Source: Haloferax sp046557615 (GTDB lineage: Archaea > Halobacteriota > Halobacteria > Halobacteriales > Haloferacaceae). From it: a stretch of 64,000 nucleotides of DNA. This document shows, in pieces, positions 9,267-17,424 of this stretch; within the stretch, counting starts at the first letter, position 1, and every line of letters begins with the position of its first letter. A model generated the notes under the pieces. That model saw nothing but the letters and a program-made list of their open reading frames with translations, did not search any database and was not told the DNA's origin. A program made the translations under genes and the position numbers. The DNA lies in the NCBI RefSeq assembly GCF_046557615.1, contig NZ_JBKIII010000001.1, forward strand, positions 1,426,001 through 1,490,000, in the 5' to 3' direction.

Positions 9267-9926
9267 GTGTCGTTGGTTCCACTCTCGGAACTCGCTCGGG
9301 CCGCGTACTGTCCGCGTCAACTCTACTATGCGCGACAGGACGACGAGCGAGCGCCACCGCCCGAAGTCAGTTCGATTCGCACCCTCGCGTTCGAGTACCC
9401 ACAGTTGCTCGCCGCGAGCGACGAGGAACTCCGAAGTTCGCCGGTTGCATCGTCGCCAACGACCTACCGAGCGAATCTCACTCGACTCCGCGACCGAGAC
9501 GTGTGGGACGACATCACCGACCCACTCGCCCGCGACACACTCGTGACCGGGAAAGACTGCCGCGGTATCGCCCACAAACTCGTCGGTGACCCACCGATTC
9601 CAGTACTCGTCTCGCCCGGCGAACCACCGGAACGCGGCGTATGGGAACCACAGCGAGTTCGCGCAGTCGGACTGGCGAAGGCGCTCGCGTGGGAGCGCGA
9701 AGAAGCAGTCGAGCGGGCCATCGTGGAGTATCCAGCCTACGGCATCGTCCGAACGGTTCGGCTCACGGTTCACAACACGGCGGCCTATCGGCGGGCGCTC
9801 ACGATTGCTCGAACACTGGATTTCGTGCCGCCGCGACTCGGGAACTCAGCGAAGTGTGAGTCGTGCGAGTACCGGACGATGTGTGGAGTAAAAACGCGGT
9901 CGTTGAAGTCGCTCTTGGGGTTCTAA
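9267..9926 (+). CDS. Orphan Cas4-like (Dna2/Cas4, PD-(D/E)XK superfamily) Fe-S protein, nuclease motif degenerate
   Basis: A 219-residue protein from a GTG start. The N-terminus LARAAYCPRQLYYAR (Cys15) and the C-terminal CESCEYRTMCG (C-x2-C-x5-C, about 199-208) match the four cysteines that hold the Fe-S cluster of Cas4 nucleases. The catalytic strand, normally E-x-K, reads VLVSPGEPPERGVW, so Glu and Lys are absent. The usual Asp and the Gln of motif III are also not evident (WEPQRVRAVGLAKALAWE). No cas genes or repeats are nearby. It is probably a structural or DNA-binding derivative rather than an active adaptation nuclease. Its stop overlaps the convergent Sua5-family gene by 4 nt. Confidence 0.75.
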   Translation: MSLVPLSELARAAYCPRQLYYARQDDERAPPPEVSSIRTLAFEYPQLLAASDEELRSSPVASSPTTYRANLTRLRDRDVWDDITDPLARDTLVTGKDCRGIAHKLVGDPPIPVLVSPGEPPERGVWEPQRVRAVGLAKALAWEREEAVERAIVEYPAYGIVRTVRLTVHNTAAYRRALTIARTLDFVPPRLGNSAKCESCEYRTMCGVKTRSLKSLLGF

Positions 9927-10513
9927 TGCTCGTCCAACCACGCCGCAATCTCGTCGGCCATCGCACCGTGACGGTGGATGATTCCCTGTCCGGGGTCCAC
10001 GACCGTACTCTCAGTTCCGGGGGCATCACCGCCGTCGACGACGACAGCGGCCTGTTCACGGATTTCGTCGGAGAGTTGGTCGGGGTGCGTAATCGAGCCA
10101 GTTCCCGAGCGATTGGCGCTCGTCGCGGTGACGGGTGTTCCGGCCTCACTGAAGAGTCGCTGTGCGAGTTCGTGGTCGGGAATACGGACACCGACCCGGT
10201 CGCGGCCGCCGACGAGAACGTCCGGAAGCGACTCGCGGCGTTCGACGACGACGGTCACCGGACCGGGGAGGAACCGACGCATGAAAGCTTCCTCGCGGTC
10301 GGTTGCGACGACGTACTCCAGTGCGGCATCGACATCAGGGAATCCCGCAGAGAGTGGTTTGTCGCGGCTCCGTCCTTTGATTTCGAAGACGCGTTCGACA
10401 GCCGTAGCGTTCGTCGCGTCGGCACCCATCCCGTAGACGGTCTCGGTCGGGTAGACGACGGCCTCGCCGTGCTGAATCGCACTCGCGGCCTGCGTCACGA
10501 TGTCGTCACTCAT
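9923..10513 (-). CDS. tsaC: L-threonylcarbamoyladenylate synthase (Sua5/YciO/YrdC family)
   Basis: A 196-residue cytosolic enzyme that makes threonylcarbamoyl-AMP from threonine, bicarbonate and ATP, the first step of t6A37 modification in ANN-decoding tRNAs. It shows the family signature VVYPTETVYGMGADATNATA, then KGRSRDKPLS (nucleotide-binding KxR), and ATSANRSG near residue 140. The length fits the YrdC domain alone, without the C-terminal Sua5 domain. Downstream of it on the minus strand is only the convergent Cas4-like gene. Confidence 0.9.
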   Translation of the reverse strand: MSDDIVTQAASAIQHGEAVVYPTETVYGMGADATNATAVERVFEIKGRSRDKPLSAGFPDVDAALEYVVATDREEAFMRRFLPGPVTVVVERRESLPDVLVGGRDRVGVRIPDHELAQRLFSEAGTPVTATSANRSGTGSITHPDQLSDEIREQAAVVVDGGDAPGTESTVVDPGQGIIHRHGAMADEIAAWLDEH

Positions 10514-10558
10514 ATCGAGACGGATGTGAGCGGTCAGAAAAAGCGTGACGAAGCGCGG

Positions 10559-11065
10559 TTACAGGCTGGAAACCGCGTCGGCAACCTCGTCGTAGTCGGG
10601 GAAGTCCGGCCACGTCTCGGCGACCCACTGGTACTGAATCTCTCGGTCCTCGTCGAGGAGGAACACTGCGGGTCGATGCTCCGTGATGCCGTTCATCGCG
10701 TCGAGGTCGTGTTCGAGACCGTACTCGGTGGCGACGCCAGCAGCGGGGTCCGAGAAGACCTGTGCATCGACGTCGCGCTCTTTGAGGAGCGTCTTGTGTT
10801 CATAGGGCGACGAAATCGAGATTCCCACCGTTCGAATCTCCTCGAGGACGCCATGGTCACGCAGGTTGTTCCAGACGTACGTCGTGGGGAACGCGCCATC
10901 CATCGGATGGAAGACGAGTAGAACTGGTTCTTCGTCGGTAAGGTCCGACAGTGACGCGTCTTCCCAGAACTCTTGGTTGACGAGTGGTCGCGTGAAGTCC
11001 GGGGCCGTCTCACCGACGCCAGGTGCGTCGTGTTCGGGGAGTTCGACGATGTCGAAATCGACCAT
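10559..11065 (-). CDS. Redoxin (AhpC/TSA-fold) protein lacking all cysteines
   Basis: A 168-residue thioredoxin-fold protein of the peroxiredoxin group: GETAPDFTRPLVN near the N-terminus, then the beta-strand PVLLVFHPMDGAFPTTYVWN where peroxiredoxins carry PxxxTxxC, and a C-terminal RPAVFLLDEDREIQYQWV. The peroxidatic cysteine position is not Cys, and there is no cysteine anywhere in the protein, so thiol peroxidase chemistry is not possible in the normal way. Its ATG overlaps the stop of the upstream glutaredoxin-like gene (TAATG), suggesting translational coupling. It may be a redox-inert partner or binding protein. Confidence 0.8.
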   Translation of the reverse strand: MVDFDIVELPEHDAPGVGETAPDFTRPLVNQEFWEDASLSDLTDEEPVLLVFHPMDGAFPTTYVWNNLRDHGVLEEIRTVGISISSPYEHKTLLKERDVDAQVFSDPAAGVATEYGLEHDLDAMNGITEHRPAVFLLDEDREIQYQWVAETWPDFPDYDEVADAVSSL

Positions 11066-11328
11066 TATGCGGCCTCCTCGTAGGTGTTTTCGAGGTACTC
11101 GACGATGTTCGCCGACTCAGACATGGTGACGCCGGTGTTCTCGTCTACGATGGCTGGGACGCTGCGCTTGCCGGAAACACGCTTGACGACGTTCCGGTCG
11201 GCGTGCATCGGTTCGACGAACCGCGATTGGTAGTCGAGTCCCTTCTCGTTCAGTACACGAACGACTCGCTCGCAGTACGGGCACGCCTGCAACCGATACA
11301 GGGTAATCGCAGGCTGGTCGTCGGACAT
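11065..11328 (-). CDS. Glutaredoxin / GST N-terminal domain protein
   Basis: An 87-residue thioredoxin-fold protein with the active-site motif ACPYCERV at residues 15-22, the cis-Pro loop KRSVPAIVDENTG and the GSH-site-like MSESANIVEYLE. It is expected to exchange dithiols with small thiols or proteins; haloarchaea use gamma-glutamylcysteine rather than glutathione. It is the first gene of a two-gene unit with the cysteine-free redoxin, sharing one nucleotide at the junction. Confidence 0.88.
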   Translation of the reverse strand: MSDDQPAITLYRLQACPYCERVVRVLNEKGLDYQSRFVEPMHADRNVVKRVSGKRSVPAIVDENTGVTMSESANIVEYLENTYEEAA

Positions 11329-11536
11329 GGCACACGATTAGAAATCCTGTCGCCTAAGCGCTTCGCTCGCGGGCATCCGCGCCGCAATATCGGTCACGTC
11401 GATGCTCCGCTGAACTGGTGGGAACGAGCGAGTCTGACACTCTATGTCATAGCATAGTCTCGAATCGATGGACATCAGCCACCGTCTGGCAAGGAGTAAC
11501 CCTTAATTTCGCCCCCGCGCAAGTGTTCGTAGTTAC

Positions 11537-12922
11537 ATGGGTTTGTCGCCGCTTCATATGCTCCCAGCCACCAAAATCGCGGCCATACAGGCCTCGAACG
11601 TGCCGCTGGACGATTTCACGATTGCAATCCTTGGTTCGATTGCGATTCTCATTCTCATCGCCCTCTCGGCGTTCTTCTCGTCTTCCGAGATCGCGATGTT
11701 CTCGCTCGCAAAGCACCGCGTCGATTCCCTCGTCGAAGACGGCGTTCCCGGTGCGGAGCGAGTCAAAGCACTGAAAGAGGACCCACACCGTCTGCTCGTC
11801 ACGATTCTCGTCGGCAACAACGTCGTCAACATCGCGATGTCGGCGCTCGCCACGGGACTCTTGGCCGTCCTCGACTTCTCGCCCGGCCAGTCCGTACTCA
11901 TCTCGACGCTCGGCATCACGACGCTCGTCTTGCTGTTCGGCGAGAGCGCGCCGAAGTCCTACGCCGTCGAGCACACCGAGTCGTGGTCGCTTCGCATCGC
12001 GCGCCCGCTCAAGTACGCCGAGTTATTCTTGATGCCGCTGGTCATCGTCTTCGACTACCTGACGAGGCTCATCAACCGCATCACGGGCGGACAGACTGCA
12101 ATCGAAGCGACGTACGTCACTCGTGACGAGATTCAAAATCTCATCGAGACGGGCGAGCGCGAGGGTGTCATCGAAGAAGAAGAACGCGAGATGCTGGACC
12201 GCATCTTCCGGTTCAACAAGACCATCGCGAAGGAGGTCATGACGCCTCGTCTCGACATGACCGCCGTGCCGAAAGACGCCACTATCGACGAGGCAATCGA
12301 GACGTGTGTGCAGGCGGACCACGAACGCGTGCCCGTCTACGACGGCAACCTCGACAACGTCATCGGCATCGTCAACATCCGCAACCTCGTCCGTGAGAAG
12401 TACTACGGCGAACGCGGCGTGAAACTCGCAGACATCGTCTCGCCGACCCTGCACGTCCCCGAGTCGAAGAACGTGGACGAACTGATGGCCGAGATGCAGG
12501 ACACGCGGATGCAGATGGTCATCGTCATCGACGAGTTCGGGACCACTGAGGGCCTCATCACGCTCGAAGACATGGTCGAAGAAATCGTCGGCGACATCCT
12601 CGAAGGCGACGAGGAAGAACCGTTCGAGGAGATTAGCGAGAACACCTTCCTCGTCCGCGGCGAGGTCAACATCGACGAAGTGAACGAAGTACTCGAAATC
12701 GACCTCCCGGAGGGCGAAGAGTTCGAGACGCTCGCCGGATTCATCTTCAACCGCGCGGGCCGTCTCGTCGAAGAGGGCGAAGAACTCACCTACGACGACG
12801 TGATAATCGGCATCGAAGAAGTCGATAACACGCGCATCATGAAAGCGCGCATCGAGACGAACATTGGTCTCGACGACGACGACGAAGAAGAAGAAGAGGC
12901 CGAAGTCGAACCCGACGCGTAG
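11537..12922 (+). CDS. CNNM/CorC-HlyC family transporter-like protein
   Basis: A 461-residue membrane protein: a CNNM (DUF21) domain with about four helices (residues 25-190, containing FFSSSEIAMFSLAK and LFGESAPKSYAVEH), then a CBS pair at about 210-330 (EVMTPRLDMTAVPKD; MVIVIDEFGTTEGLITLEDMV), then the CorC_HlyC domain at about 345-430 (GEVNIDEVNEVLEI; AGFIFNRAGRLVEEGE), and an Asp/Glu-rich tail. Family members affect Mg2+/Co2+ efflux or homeostasis. An in-frame ATG at 11558 is an alternative start. It is monocistronic; its end converges on the phosphate-permease operon. Confidence 0.88.
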   Translation: MGLSPLHMLPATKIAAIQASNVPLDDFTIAILGSIAILILIALSAFFSSSEIAMFSLAKHRVDSLVEDGVPGAERVKALKEDPHRLLVTILVGNNVVNIAMSALATGLLAVLDFSPGQSVLISTLGITTLVLLFGESAPKSYAVEHTESWSLRIARPLKYAELFLMPLVIVFDYLTRLINRITGGQTAIEATYVTRDEIQNLIETGEREGVIEEEEREMLDRIFRFNKTIAKEVMTPRLDMTAVPKDATIDEAIETCVQADHERVPVYDGNLDNVIGIVNIRNLVREKYYGERGVKLADIVSPTLHVPESKNVDELMAEMQDTRMQMVIVIDEFGTTEGLITLEDMVEEIVGDILEGDEEEPFEEISENTFLVRGEVNIDEVNEVLEIDLPEGEEFETLAGFIFNRAGRLVEEGEELTYDDVIIGIEEVDNTRIMKARIETNIGLDDDDEEEEEAEVEPDA

Positions 12923-12949
12923 ATTCGAACCACACTCTTTCTACACTCC

Positions 12950-13225
12950 TCAGCCGAGGAGCGTAAACGACAGCAAAATTAGCGCGAGCGACACGAGCGT
13001 CAGAAAGACGAGTTCGCGCCGAGCCTCGACGTTTCGGCGGAGGCGACTCGAACGCGCCCGAAACCGAATTGCGAGAAAGAACGCTCCCAACCCGACTGTG
13101 CCGAAAGTGAATCCGCGAATCGAGATGCCTGTGACCATGGCCATCCCGATGTGATAGACACCGAAGATAGCCCAGAGGGCCGCAAATAGCGTCGCCAGGT
13201 CAGCCTGAAGATTGCGACCGTTCAC
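12950..13225 (-). CDS. Small two-helix membrane protein, last gene of phosphate permease operon
   Basis: A 91-residue protein with two or three hydrophobic segments: LATLFAALWAIFGVYHIGMAM, then a glycine-rich stretch, and LVFLTLVSLALILLSFTLL at the C-terminus, separated by a basic loop (RFRARSSRLRRNVEARR). I choose the GTG at 13225, which overlaps the TGA of the upstream permease gene (GTGA), rather than the ATG at 13300 inside that gene. The function is unknown; the coupling suggests an accessory subunit or co-regulated partner of the permease. Confidence 0.65.
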   Translation of the reverse strand: MNGRNLQADLATLFAALWAIFGVYHIGMAMVTGISIRGFTFGTVGLGAFFLAIRFRARSSRLRRNVEARRELVFLTLVSLALILLSFTLLG

Positions 13226-14418
13226 ACCGGGAGTATGCCCGACACGAGTGTAAAGACGCCGTATCCCACACCCAGTGCGAGGGCGAGCGACCCCACCCAC
13301 GCGAGGACGGTGTAGAGCATCTTTCGCTTCGAGACACCCGCACTTCCGGCGGCGTATCCCGACCCGATAATTGCGCTGACGATGATTTCGTTGAACGAGA
13401 CGGGCACGCCGAGTGCGACTGCGGTCTGTGCGATAGCGAACGACGGAATCATCGCGGCAATCGACCGCCGTGGGCCGAGAGTCGAGTAGTCCTGTGCGAG
13501 CGCCTTAATCATGCGTGGCGCACCAGTCCACGACCCGATAAGCAACCCAAGTCCACCACCGACGAGCAGGGCGGGAAGCGGGACGGTTACTGCGTCGAGC
13601 AAGGGAACGAGCGGGCCGATTGCGAGGCCGACCTGACTCCCACCGGCAGAGAACGCGACGAGGCCGCCGAGGACGAGTAAAAAGCGCCGCTGTGCGCGAT
13701 TTTCGTCGGTCACCATCCAGCGAGCGACGAGCGCGGTTCCGGCGAGACCGACGAGCAACGAGACGGTGGCAAGCCAAAGCAGGTGTGCGGACCCGTCGCC
13801 CACCAACGACAGCGCGGTGATACGAGCAATCGACGCCGATTCACCGGGCGGGCCGAGCGACGCAAACTCCATGTTGGCGACGAGAATGCCAACGACACCG
13901 GCGAGAACGGGGACGAGCCACGTTTCGGAGATTCTGTCACTTCTGAGTGCGCGGGCAGTCGCGTACGCGACACCGCCGCCAACGAATGGCGTCAGTACCC
14001 AGAGCGTCACGATCTGCTGGTACTTGGGCCAAACAGGAGTCCCGCCCAGTGCGAAGCCGACGCCGATAACCGCGCCCGTGACGGTGAACGCGGTTGCGAT
14101 TGGATAGCCCGCGAAGACGCCGACTGCGACGAGGGTCGCAGCGGTCAAGAGAGCGACGACGGCGGCGGGGGCGGTGAGGACGACACCGCCGATGAGTTCG
14201 CGGCCAACGGCGTTCGTGACGTTCGCACCCTGTAACACTGCGCCGAGAAATCCGAGGACGCCGACGATGAACCCGGCGCGCATCACCGAGATGGCGTTGG
14301 CACCGACTGCGGGCGCGAACGGGGTCGAGCCCGACGACCCAGCGCCGATTGCCCACGCCATAAAGAGACTGGCGAGTGCGGCGACGACGAACGCGAGAAG
14401 CGTTGCAGCGGCTACCAC
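13222..14418 (-). CDS. Inorganic phosphate transporter, PiT family
   Basis: A 398-residue polytopic membrane protein with about ten helices. It carries the duplicated PiT signature GANAISVMRAGF...GANVTNAVGREL near residues 38-75, and a second half with PVSFNEIIVSAIIGSGYAAG near 340-360. PiT proteins import phosphate, often as a metal-phosphate complex, with H+ or Na+. It lies between two small membrane-protein genes on the same strand, with gaps of 42 bp upstream and a 4-nt overlap downstream. Confidence 0.9.
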   Translation of the reverse strand: MVAAATLLAFVVAALASLFMAWAIGAGSSGSTPFAPAVGANAISVMRAGFIVGVLGFLGAVLQGANVTNAVGRELIGGVVLTAPAAVVALLTAATLVAVGVFAGYPIATAFTVTGAVIGVGFALGGTPVWPKYQQIVTLWVLTPFVGGGVAYATARALRSDRISETWLVPVLAGVVGILVANMEFASLGPPGESASIARITALSLVGDGSAHLLWLATVSLLVGLAGTALVARWMVTDENRAQRRFLLVLGGLVAFSAGGSQVGLAIGPLVPLLDAVTVPLPALLVGGGLGLLIGSWTGAPRMIKALAQDYSTLGPRRSIAAMIPSFAIAQTAVALGVPVSFNEIIVSAIIGSGYAAGSAGVSKRKMLYTVLAWVGSLALALGVGYGVFTLVSGILPV

Positions 14419-14460
14419 AGTACGTCTCCGTAGCCTGAAAATCGGCTGTGTCCAGTCATA

Positions 14461-14628
14461 TCAACGGCGGCGTCCCTCGTCGAATCCCTCTCGTAACCCC
14501 AAGAGCGTCCGGCGGACGAGAAGATAGCCGAAGAAGACGAAGAGCAACATCGCCACGAGCAACCCCGTGAACACAGGGTCACCCGCGAGAAAGTCGATGA
14601 CGCCGTCTACGAACAAGGGGCGAGTCAT
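14461..14628 (-). CDS. 55-residue single-span membrane protein upstream of PiT gene
   Basis: From the ATG at 14628: MTRPLFVDGVIDFL, then one transmembrane helix (FTGLLVAMLLFVFFGYLLV) and a basic C-terminus RRTLLGLREGFDEGRRR that should lie in the cytosol by the positive-inside rule. The frame is open to 14694, but a TATA-like box sits 28 nt upstream of 14628 and supports the shorter form. It is the first gene of the PiT operon. The function is unknown. Confidence 0.65.
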   Translation of the reverse strand: MTRPLFVDGVIDFLAGDPVFTGLLVAMLLFVFFGYLLVRRTLLGLREGFDEGRRR

Positions 14629-14650
14629 GTGGCGGGAATCCGAGGCCCCA

Positions 14651-14660
14651 CCGTATATCC
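14651..14660 (-). promoter_or_regulatory. TATA-like box of the phosphate permease operon
   Basis: GGATATACGG on the minus strand is centred about 28 nt upstream of the ATG at 14628, consistent with a leaderless transcript for the three-gene operon. The 96-bp interval also serves the divergent membrane-tethered regulator gene. Confidence 0.5.
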
Positions 14661-14724
14661 ATTTCGGCGTGCGGACGCAGAATAACACGAACACTCATCA
14701 GGAACATCCGAGTACGGACGAACA

Positions 14725-15657
14725 ATGGCCGACCTCCTGCCCTCCTCTTCCGGCCCTGACGACGGTCCCGACGCACCCGACGACCGTGACCCTCGCGTCA
14801 TCGGTCTCGACAGCGACGAGGCCGACGAGTTACTCGCCGCCATCTCCTCTTCGACCGCTCGGAGCGTCCTCTCCAACCTTCACGAATCGCCCGCGACGGC
14901 GACCGACCTCTCGAACAAGGTGGACACGTCGCTCCAGAACGTCCAGTACCACCTCGGCAACCTCGAAGAGGCCGGACTCATCGAAGTCGTCGATATGCGC
15001 TACTCCGAGAAAGGACGCGAGATGAACGTCTTCGGTCCCGCTGACCGGGCGCTCGTCGTCGTCGCCGGACGCTCAGACGAGACGACGGGGCTGAAAAGCG
15101 CACTCTCACAACTCATCGGCGGTGTCGGCGTCCTCGGCATCGGCGCGGCAGTAATAAATCGGCTTGCGGAGTCGGGGAACATCTTCCCGTTCGTTGCGAC
15201 AAGCGGCGCAAGCGAGGAGTCAGGTGGGGCCGCGAGCGGAGACGGCACGTACCAGGTGTCCACCGGCGGGAACGAGACGGCGACCGATGCAGCGACGACA
15301 GCGACACAGACGCCGACTGCAACACCGTCGCCGACGACCGCCGCCGAAACGGTGGCCGAATCGAGCGGCGATGGTGGATACAGTATCGCGGAGGCGACGA
15401 CGACATCCGAGGCGACACAGGCGGTCACCGAAGAGGCAGTCGAAGCGACGCGAACCATGACGGAACAGGCCGCTACTGCAACCCCGACACCCACACCAGA
15501 GGCGACCCAGCAGGCCACCGATACGGCGATGGCGCTCACGAGCGGCGCACCGGGAATCGGCGAAACTATCGCCAGTCTCTCGCCCGGACTCCTGTTCTTC
15601 CTCGGTGGTGTGACGGTCCTCTGTCTGTGGATTGGACTCGGACTCGTCCGTAACTAA
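14725..15657 (+). CDS. Membrane-tethered winged-helix protein (ArsR-like HTH, Thr/Ala-rich linker, C-terminal TM)
   Basis: A 310-residue protein. An N-terminal ArsR-type winged helix lies at about 35-110 (SSSTARSVLSNLHESPATATDLSNKV; SLQNVQYHLGNLEEAGLIEVV). A hydrophobic segment follows at about 130-150 (LIGGVGVLGIGAAVINRL), then a long low-complexity Thr/Ala/Glu linker at about 165-265 (ATQTPTATPSPTTA), and a final helix GLLFFLGGVTVLCLWIGLGLV near the C-terminus. This looks like a transcription factor fixed to the membrane, able to couple an envelope signal to DNA binding. It is divergent from the phosphate-permease operon. Target genes are unknown. Confidence 0.8.
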   Translation: MADLLPSSSGPDDGPDAPDDRDPRVIGLDSDEADELLAAISSSTARSVLSNLHESPATATDLSNKVDTSLQNVQYHLGNLEEAGLIEVVDMRYSEKGREMNVFGPADRALVVVAGRSDETTGLKSALSQLIGGVGVLGIGAAVINRLAESGNIFPFVATSGASEESGGAASGDGTYQVSTGGNETATDAATTATQTPTATPSPTTAAETVAESSGDGGYSIAEATTTSEATQAVTEEAVEATRTMTEQAATATPTPTPEATQQATDTAMALTSGAPGIGETIASLSPGLLFFLGGVTVLCLWIGLGLVRN

Positions 15658-15856
15658 AACGCCCATTTGAGCTTACGGTGTGTATTTGGGCCTCGCTGTC
15701 TACTGAGTAAATACGAGGCTTCACGCCCGCCGGACGACGGTTCGTTCCACCCCGCTGTTGCCCCCTGCCCCCGTCGTCTCAGCGTCGGAGTCTCGAGCTG
15801 CCCCCACAGGTTTTCACAACCTGCCCCGCTGATTTTTCGGCCCTCCCACGCCGTTT

Positions 15857-16381
15857 TCAGTTACGTCCGTGCGGTTCGAGTGTGAATCGTTTGAACACCG
15901 AGCCATCGACCGTTACGAGTCGCCCGCGAAGGCCACCGTCCGGAAGCGGTTCGAGTTCTGCGTGTGCTTTTCGATTACCGCGTGGCTGGGCGTGACTTCC
16001 CGGATTGAGGAGTGGAATCGCACCCGTCGCGTCGAACGTCGGTCGATGGCTGTGTCCGAAGATGACGGCGTCTGCACCGCGTTCGCGGCCGAAGAGCGTG
16101 AGCGCGGTTGCGCCACCGCGACGTGTATGTGTCATGGCGAACTCGACGCCGCCGTAGGTGAAGTTGCGGGCTTCTGGGACGCGCTCACGAATTCCGGCGT
16201 CGTCGTTGTTGCCGTAGACGGCGAGCAACTGCGACGATTCGTCGATGAAGGCGTCGAGAACGGATTCGCGCATGAAGTCACCAGCGTGGACGACGAGGTC
16301 GGCCTCGCGGACGGCTTCGAGCGTCCGTCCAGAGAGTCGGTGGGAGTCTGTGCTGTGGGTGTCGGAGACGAGGACGAGCAT
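15857..16381 (-). CDS. YfcE/MJ0936-type metallophosphodiesterase
   Basis: A 174-residue calcineurin-like phosphoesterase with all metal-binding motifs: LVSDTHSTD (residues 4-12), VVHAGDF, VYGNNDD, MTHTR and IFGHSHRPTF. Family members hydrolyse phosphodiesters with Mn2+ or Ni2+; the natural substrate is unknown. I start at the ATG at 16381 because the SDTH motif must lie a few residues from the N-terminus. The upstream frame to 16465 is not family-like. Confidence 0.88.
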   Translation of the reverse strand: MLVLVSDTHSTDSHRLSGRTLEAVREADLVVHAGDFMRESVLDAFIDESSQLLAVYGNNDDAGIRERVPEARNFTYGGVEFAMTHTRRGGATALTLFGRERGADAVIFGHSHRPTFDATGAIPLLNPGSHAQPRGNRKAHAELEPLPDGGLRGRLVTVDGSVFKRFTLEPHGRN

Positions 16382-16467
16382 ACTCGGTATAGAAACCGAG
16401 GGGACTGAAACGTATCGACCGAAACCCTCGTCGGAACAGCTATCCGACACGCGCCTGACACCCACTC

Positions 16468-17412
16468 ATGGCAGGCAGTACGTCCGTCGTTATCGCCGCC
16501 CTCTTCGCAAACGGGGCGATTGCCGTCCTCAAGTTCCTCGGCTTTCTCGCAACCGGGAGTCCCTCCATGTTGTCAGAGACCTATCATTCTATCTCTGACA
16601 CTGGTAACCAGGTCTTTCTCCTCGTCGGAATTCGCTACAGTGGTCGCAAGGCTACCCAAGCGCACCCATTCGGGTACGGTAAAGCACAGTTCTTCTACTC
16701 GTTTCTCGTCTCGGTCCTTCTGTTCGGTATCGCTGGTTGGGAGTCACTGAAACACGGCTACGAGGCGCTGATGCACCCCGCCCACAGCGGCGGCAGTGAA
16801 GCAGTCGTTCTCCTCGGGATGAGCATCCCACCCGTCTACATCAACGTCGCCATCCTCCTCGGCGCAATCGCCTTCGAGAGTTACGCCTACCTCAAGGCGA
16901 ACGCCGAACTCCAGCGTCAAATCAAAGAGTACGAGTGGAGTGGTCTCAGAGAGGCGTTCCGCAAGACGAGCGACGTGACGACGCTCACGGCCTACACCGA
17001 GGATACGATTGCACTCGGTGGTGCGATGCTCGCACTCGTCGGCATCGGCCTGACCGAGGTGACGGGTAACCCGATGTTCGACGCGCTCACGGCGCTCCTC
17101 ATCGGGGTGATGCTCATGGGCTTCGCGGTCGCGCTCGCGTGGGAGAACAAACGCCTCCTCCTCGGTGAGAACCTTCCGCTCGACGAAGAGCAGAAACTCA
17201 AAACAATCATCTCTGACCAATCGCACGTCGTCCACATCGACCACTTCCGGGCGGTGTACGTCGGCCCCGAGAAACTGCTCGTCACCCTCGACGTGAGTTT
17301 CGACCCCGAACTCGACGTCGAAGAGATGGACGACCTCATCACCGACATCGAAGACAAACTGCGCGAAGCCGACGACCGCATCCACTTCGTCTACATCGAA
17401 CCCGAGTTGTAG
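16468..17412 (+). CDS. Cation diffusion facilitator (CDF) transporter
   Basis: A 314-residue membrane protein with about six helices over residues 1-215 and a cytosolic C-terminal domain (HVVHIDHFRAVYVGPEKLLVTLDVSF). The site SETYHSISDTGNQVFLL matches the TM2 metal-binding signature HxxxD of CDF proteins, which exchange Zn2+, Mn2+ or Fe2+ for protons. It ends 12 bp before the convergent threonine aldolase gene. Metal specificity is not readable. Confidence 0.88.
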   Translation: MAGSTSVVIAALFANGAIAVLKFLGFLATGSPSMLSETYHSISDTGNQVFLLVGIRYSGRKATQAHPFGYGKAQFFYSFLVSVLLFGIAGWESLKHGYEALMHPAHSGGSEAVVLLGMSIPPVYINVAILLGAIAFESYAYLKANAELQRQIKEYEWSGLREAFRKTSDVTTLTAYTEDTIALGGAMLALVGIGLTEVTGNPMFDALTALLIGVMLMGFAVALAWENKRLLLGENLPLDEEQKLKTIISDQSHVVHIDHFRAVYVGPEKLLVTLDVSFDPELDVEEMDDLITDIEDKLREADDRIHFVYIEPEL

Positions 17413-17424
17413 GTAGACGCTCGA

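Noticed and set aside
9267..9926. Possible CRISPR-Cas locus because of the Cas4-like protein
   Set aside because: No other cas gene and no repeat-spacer array is visible nearby.
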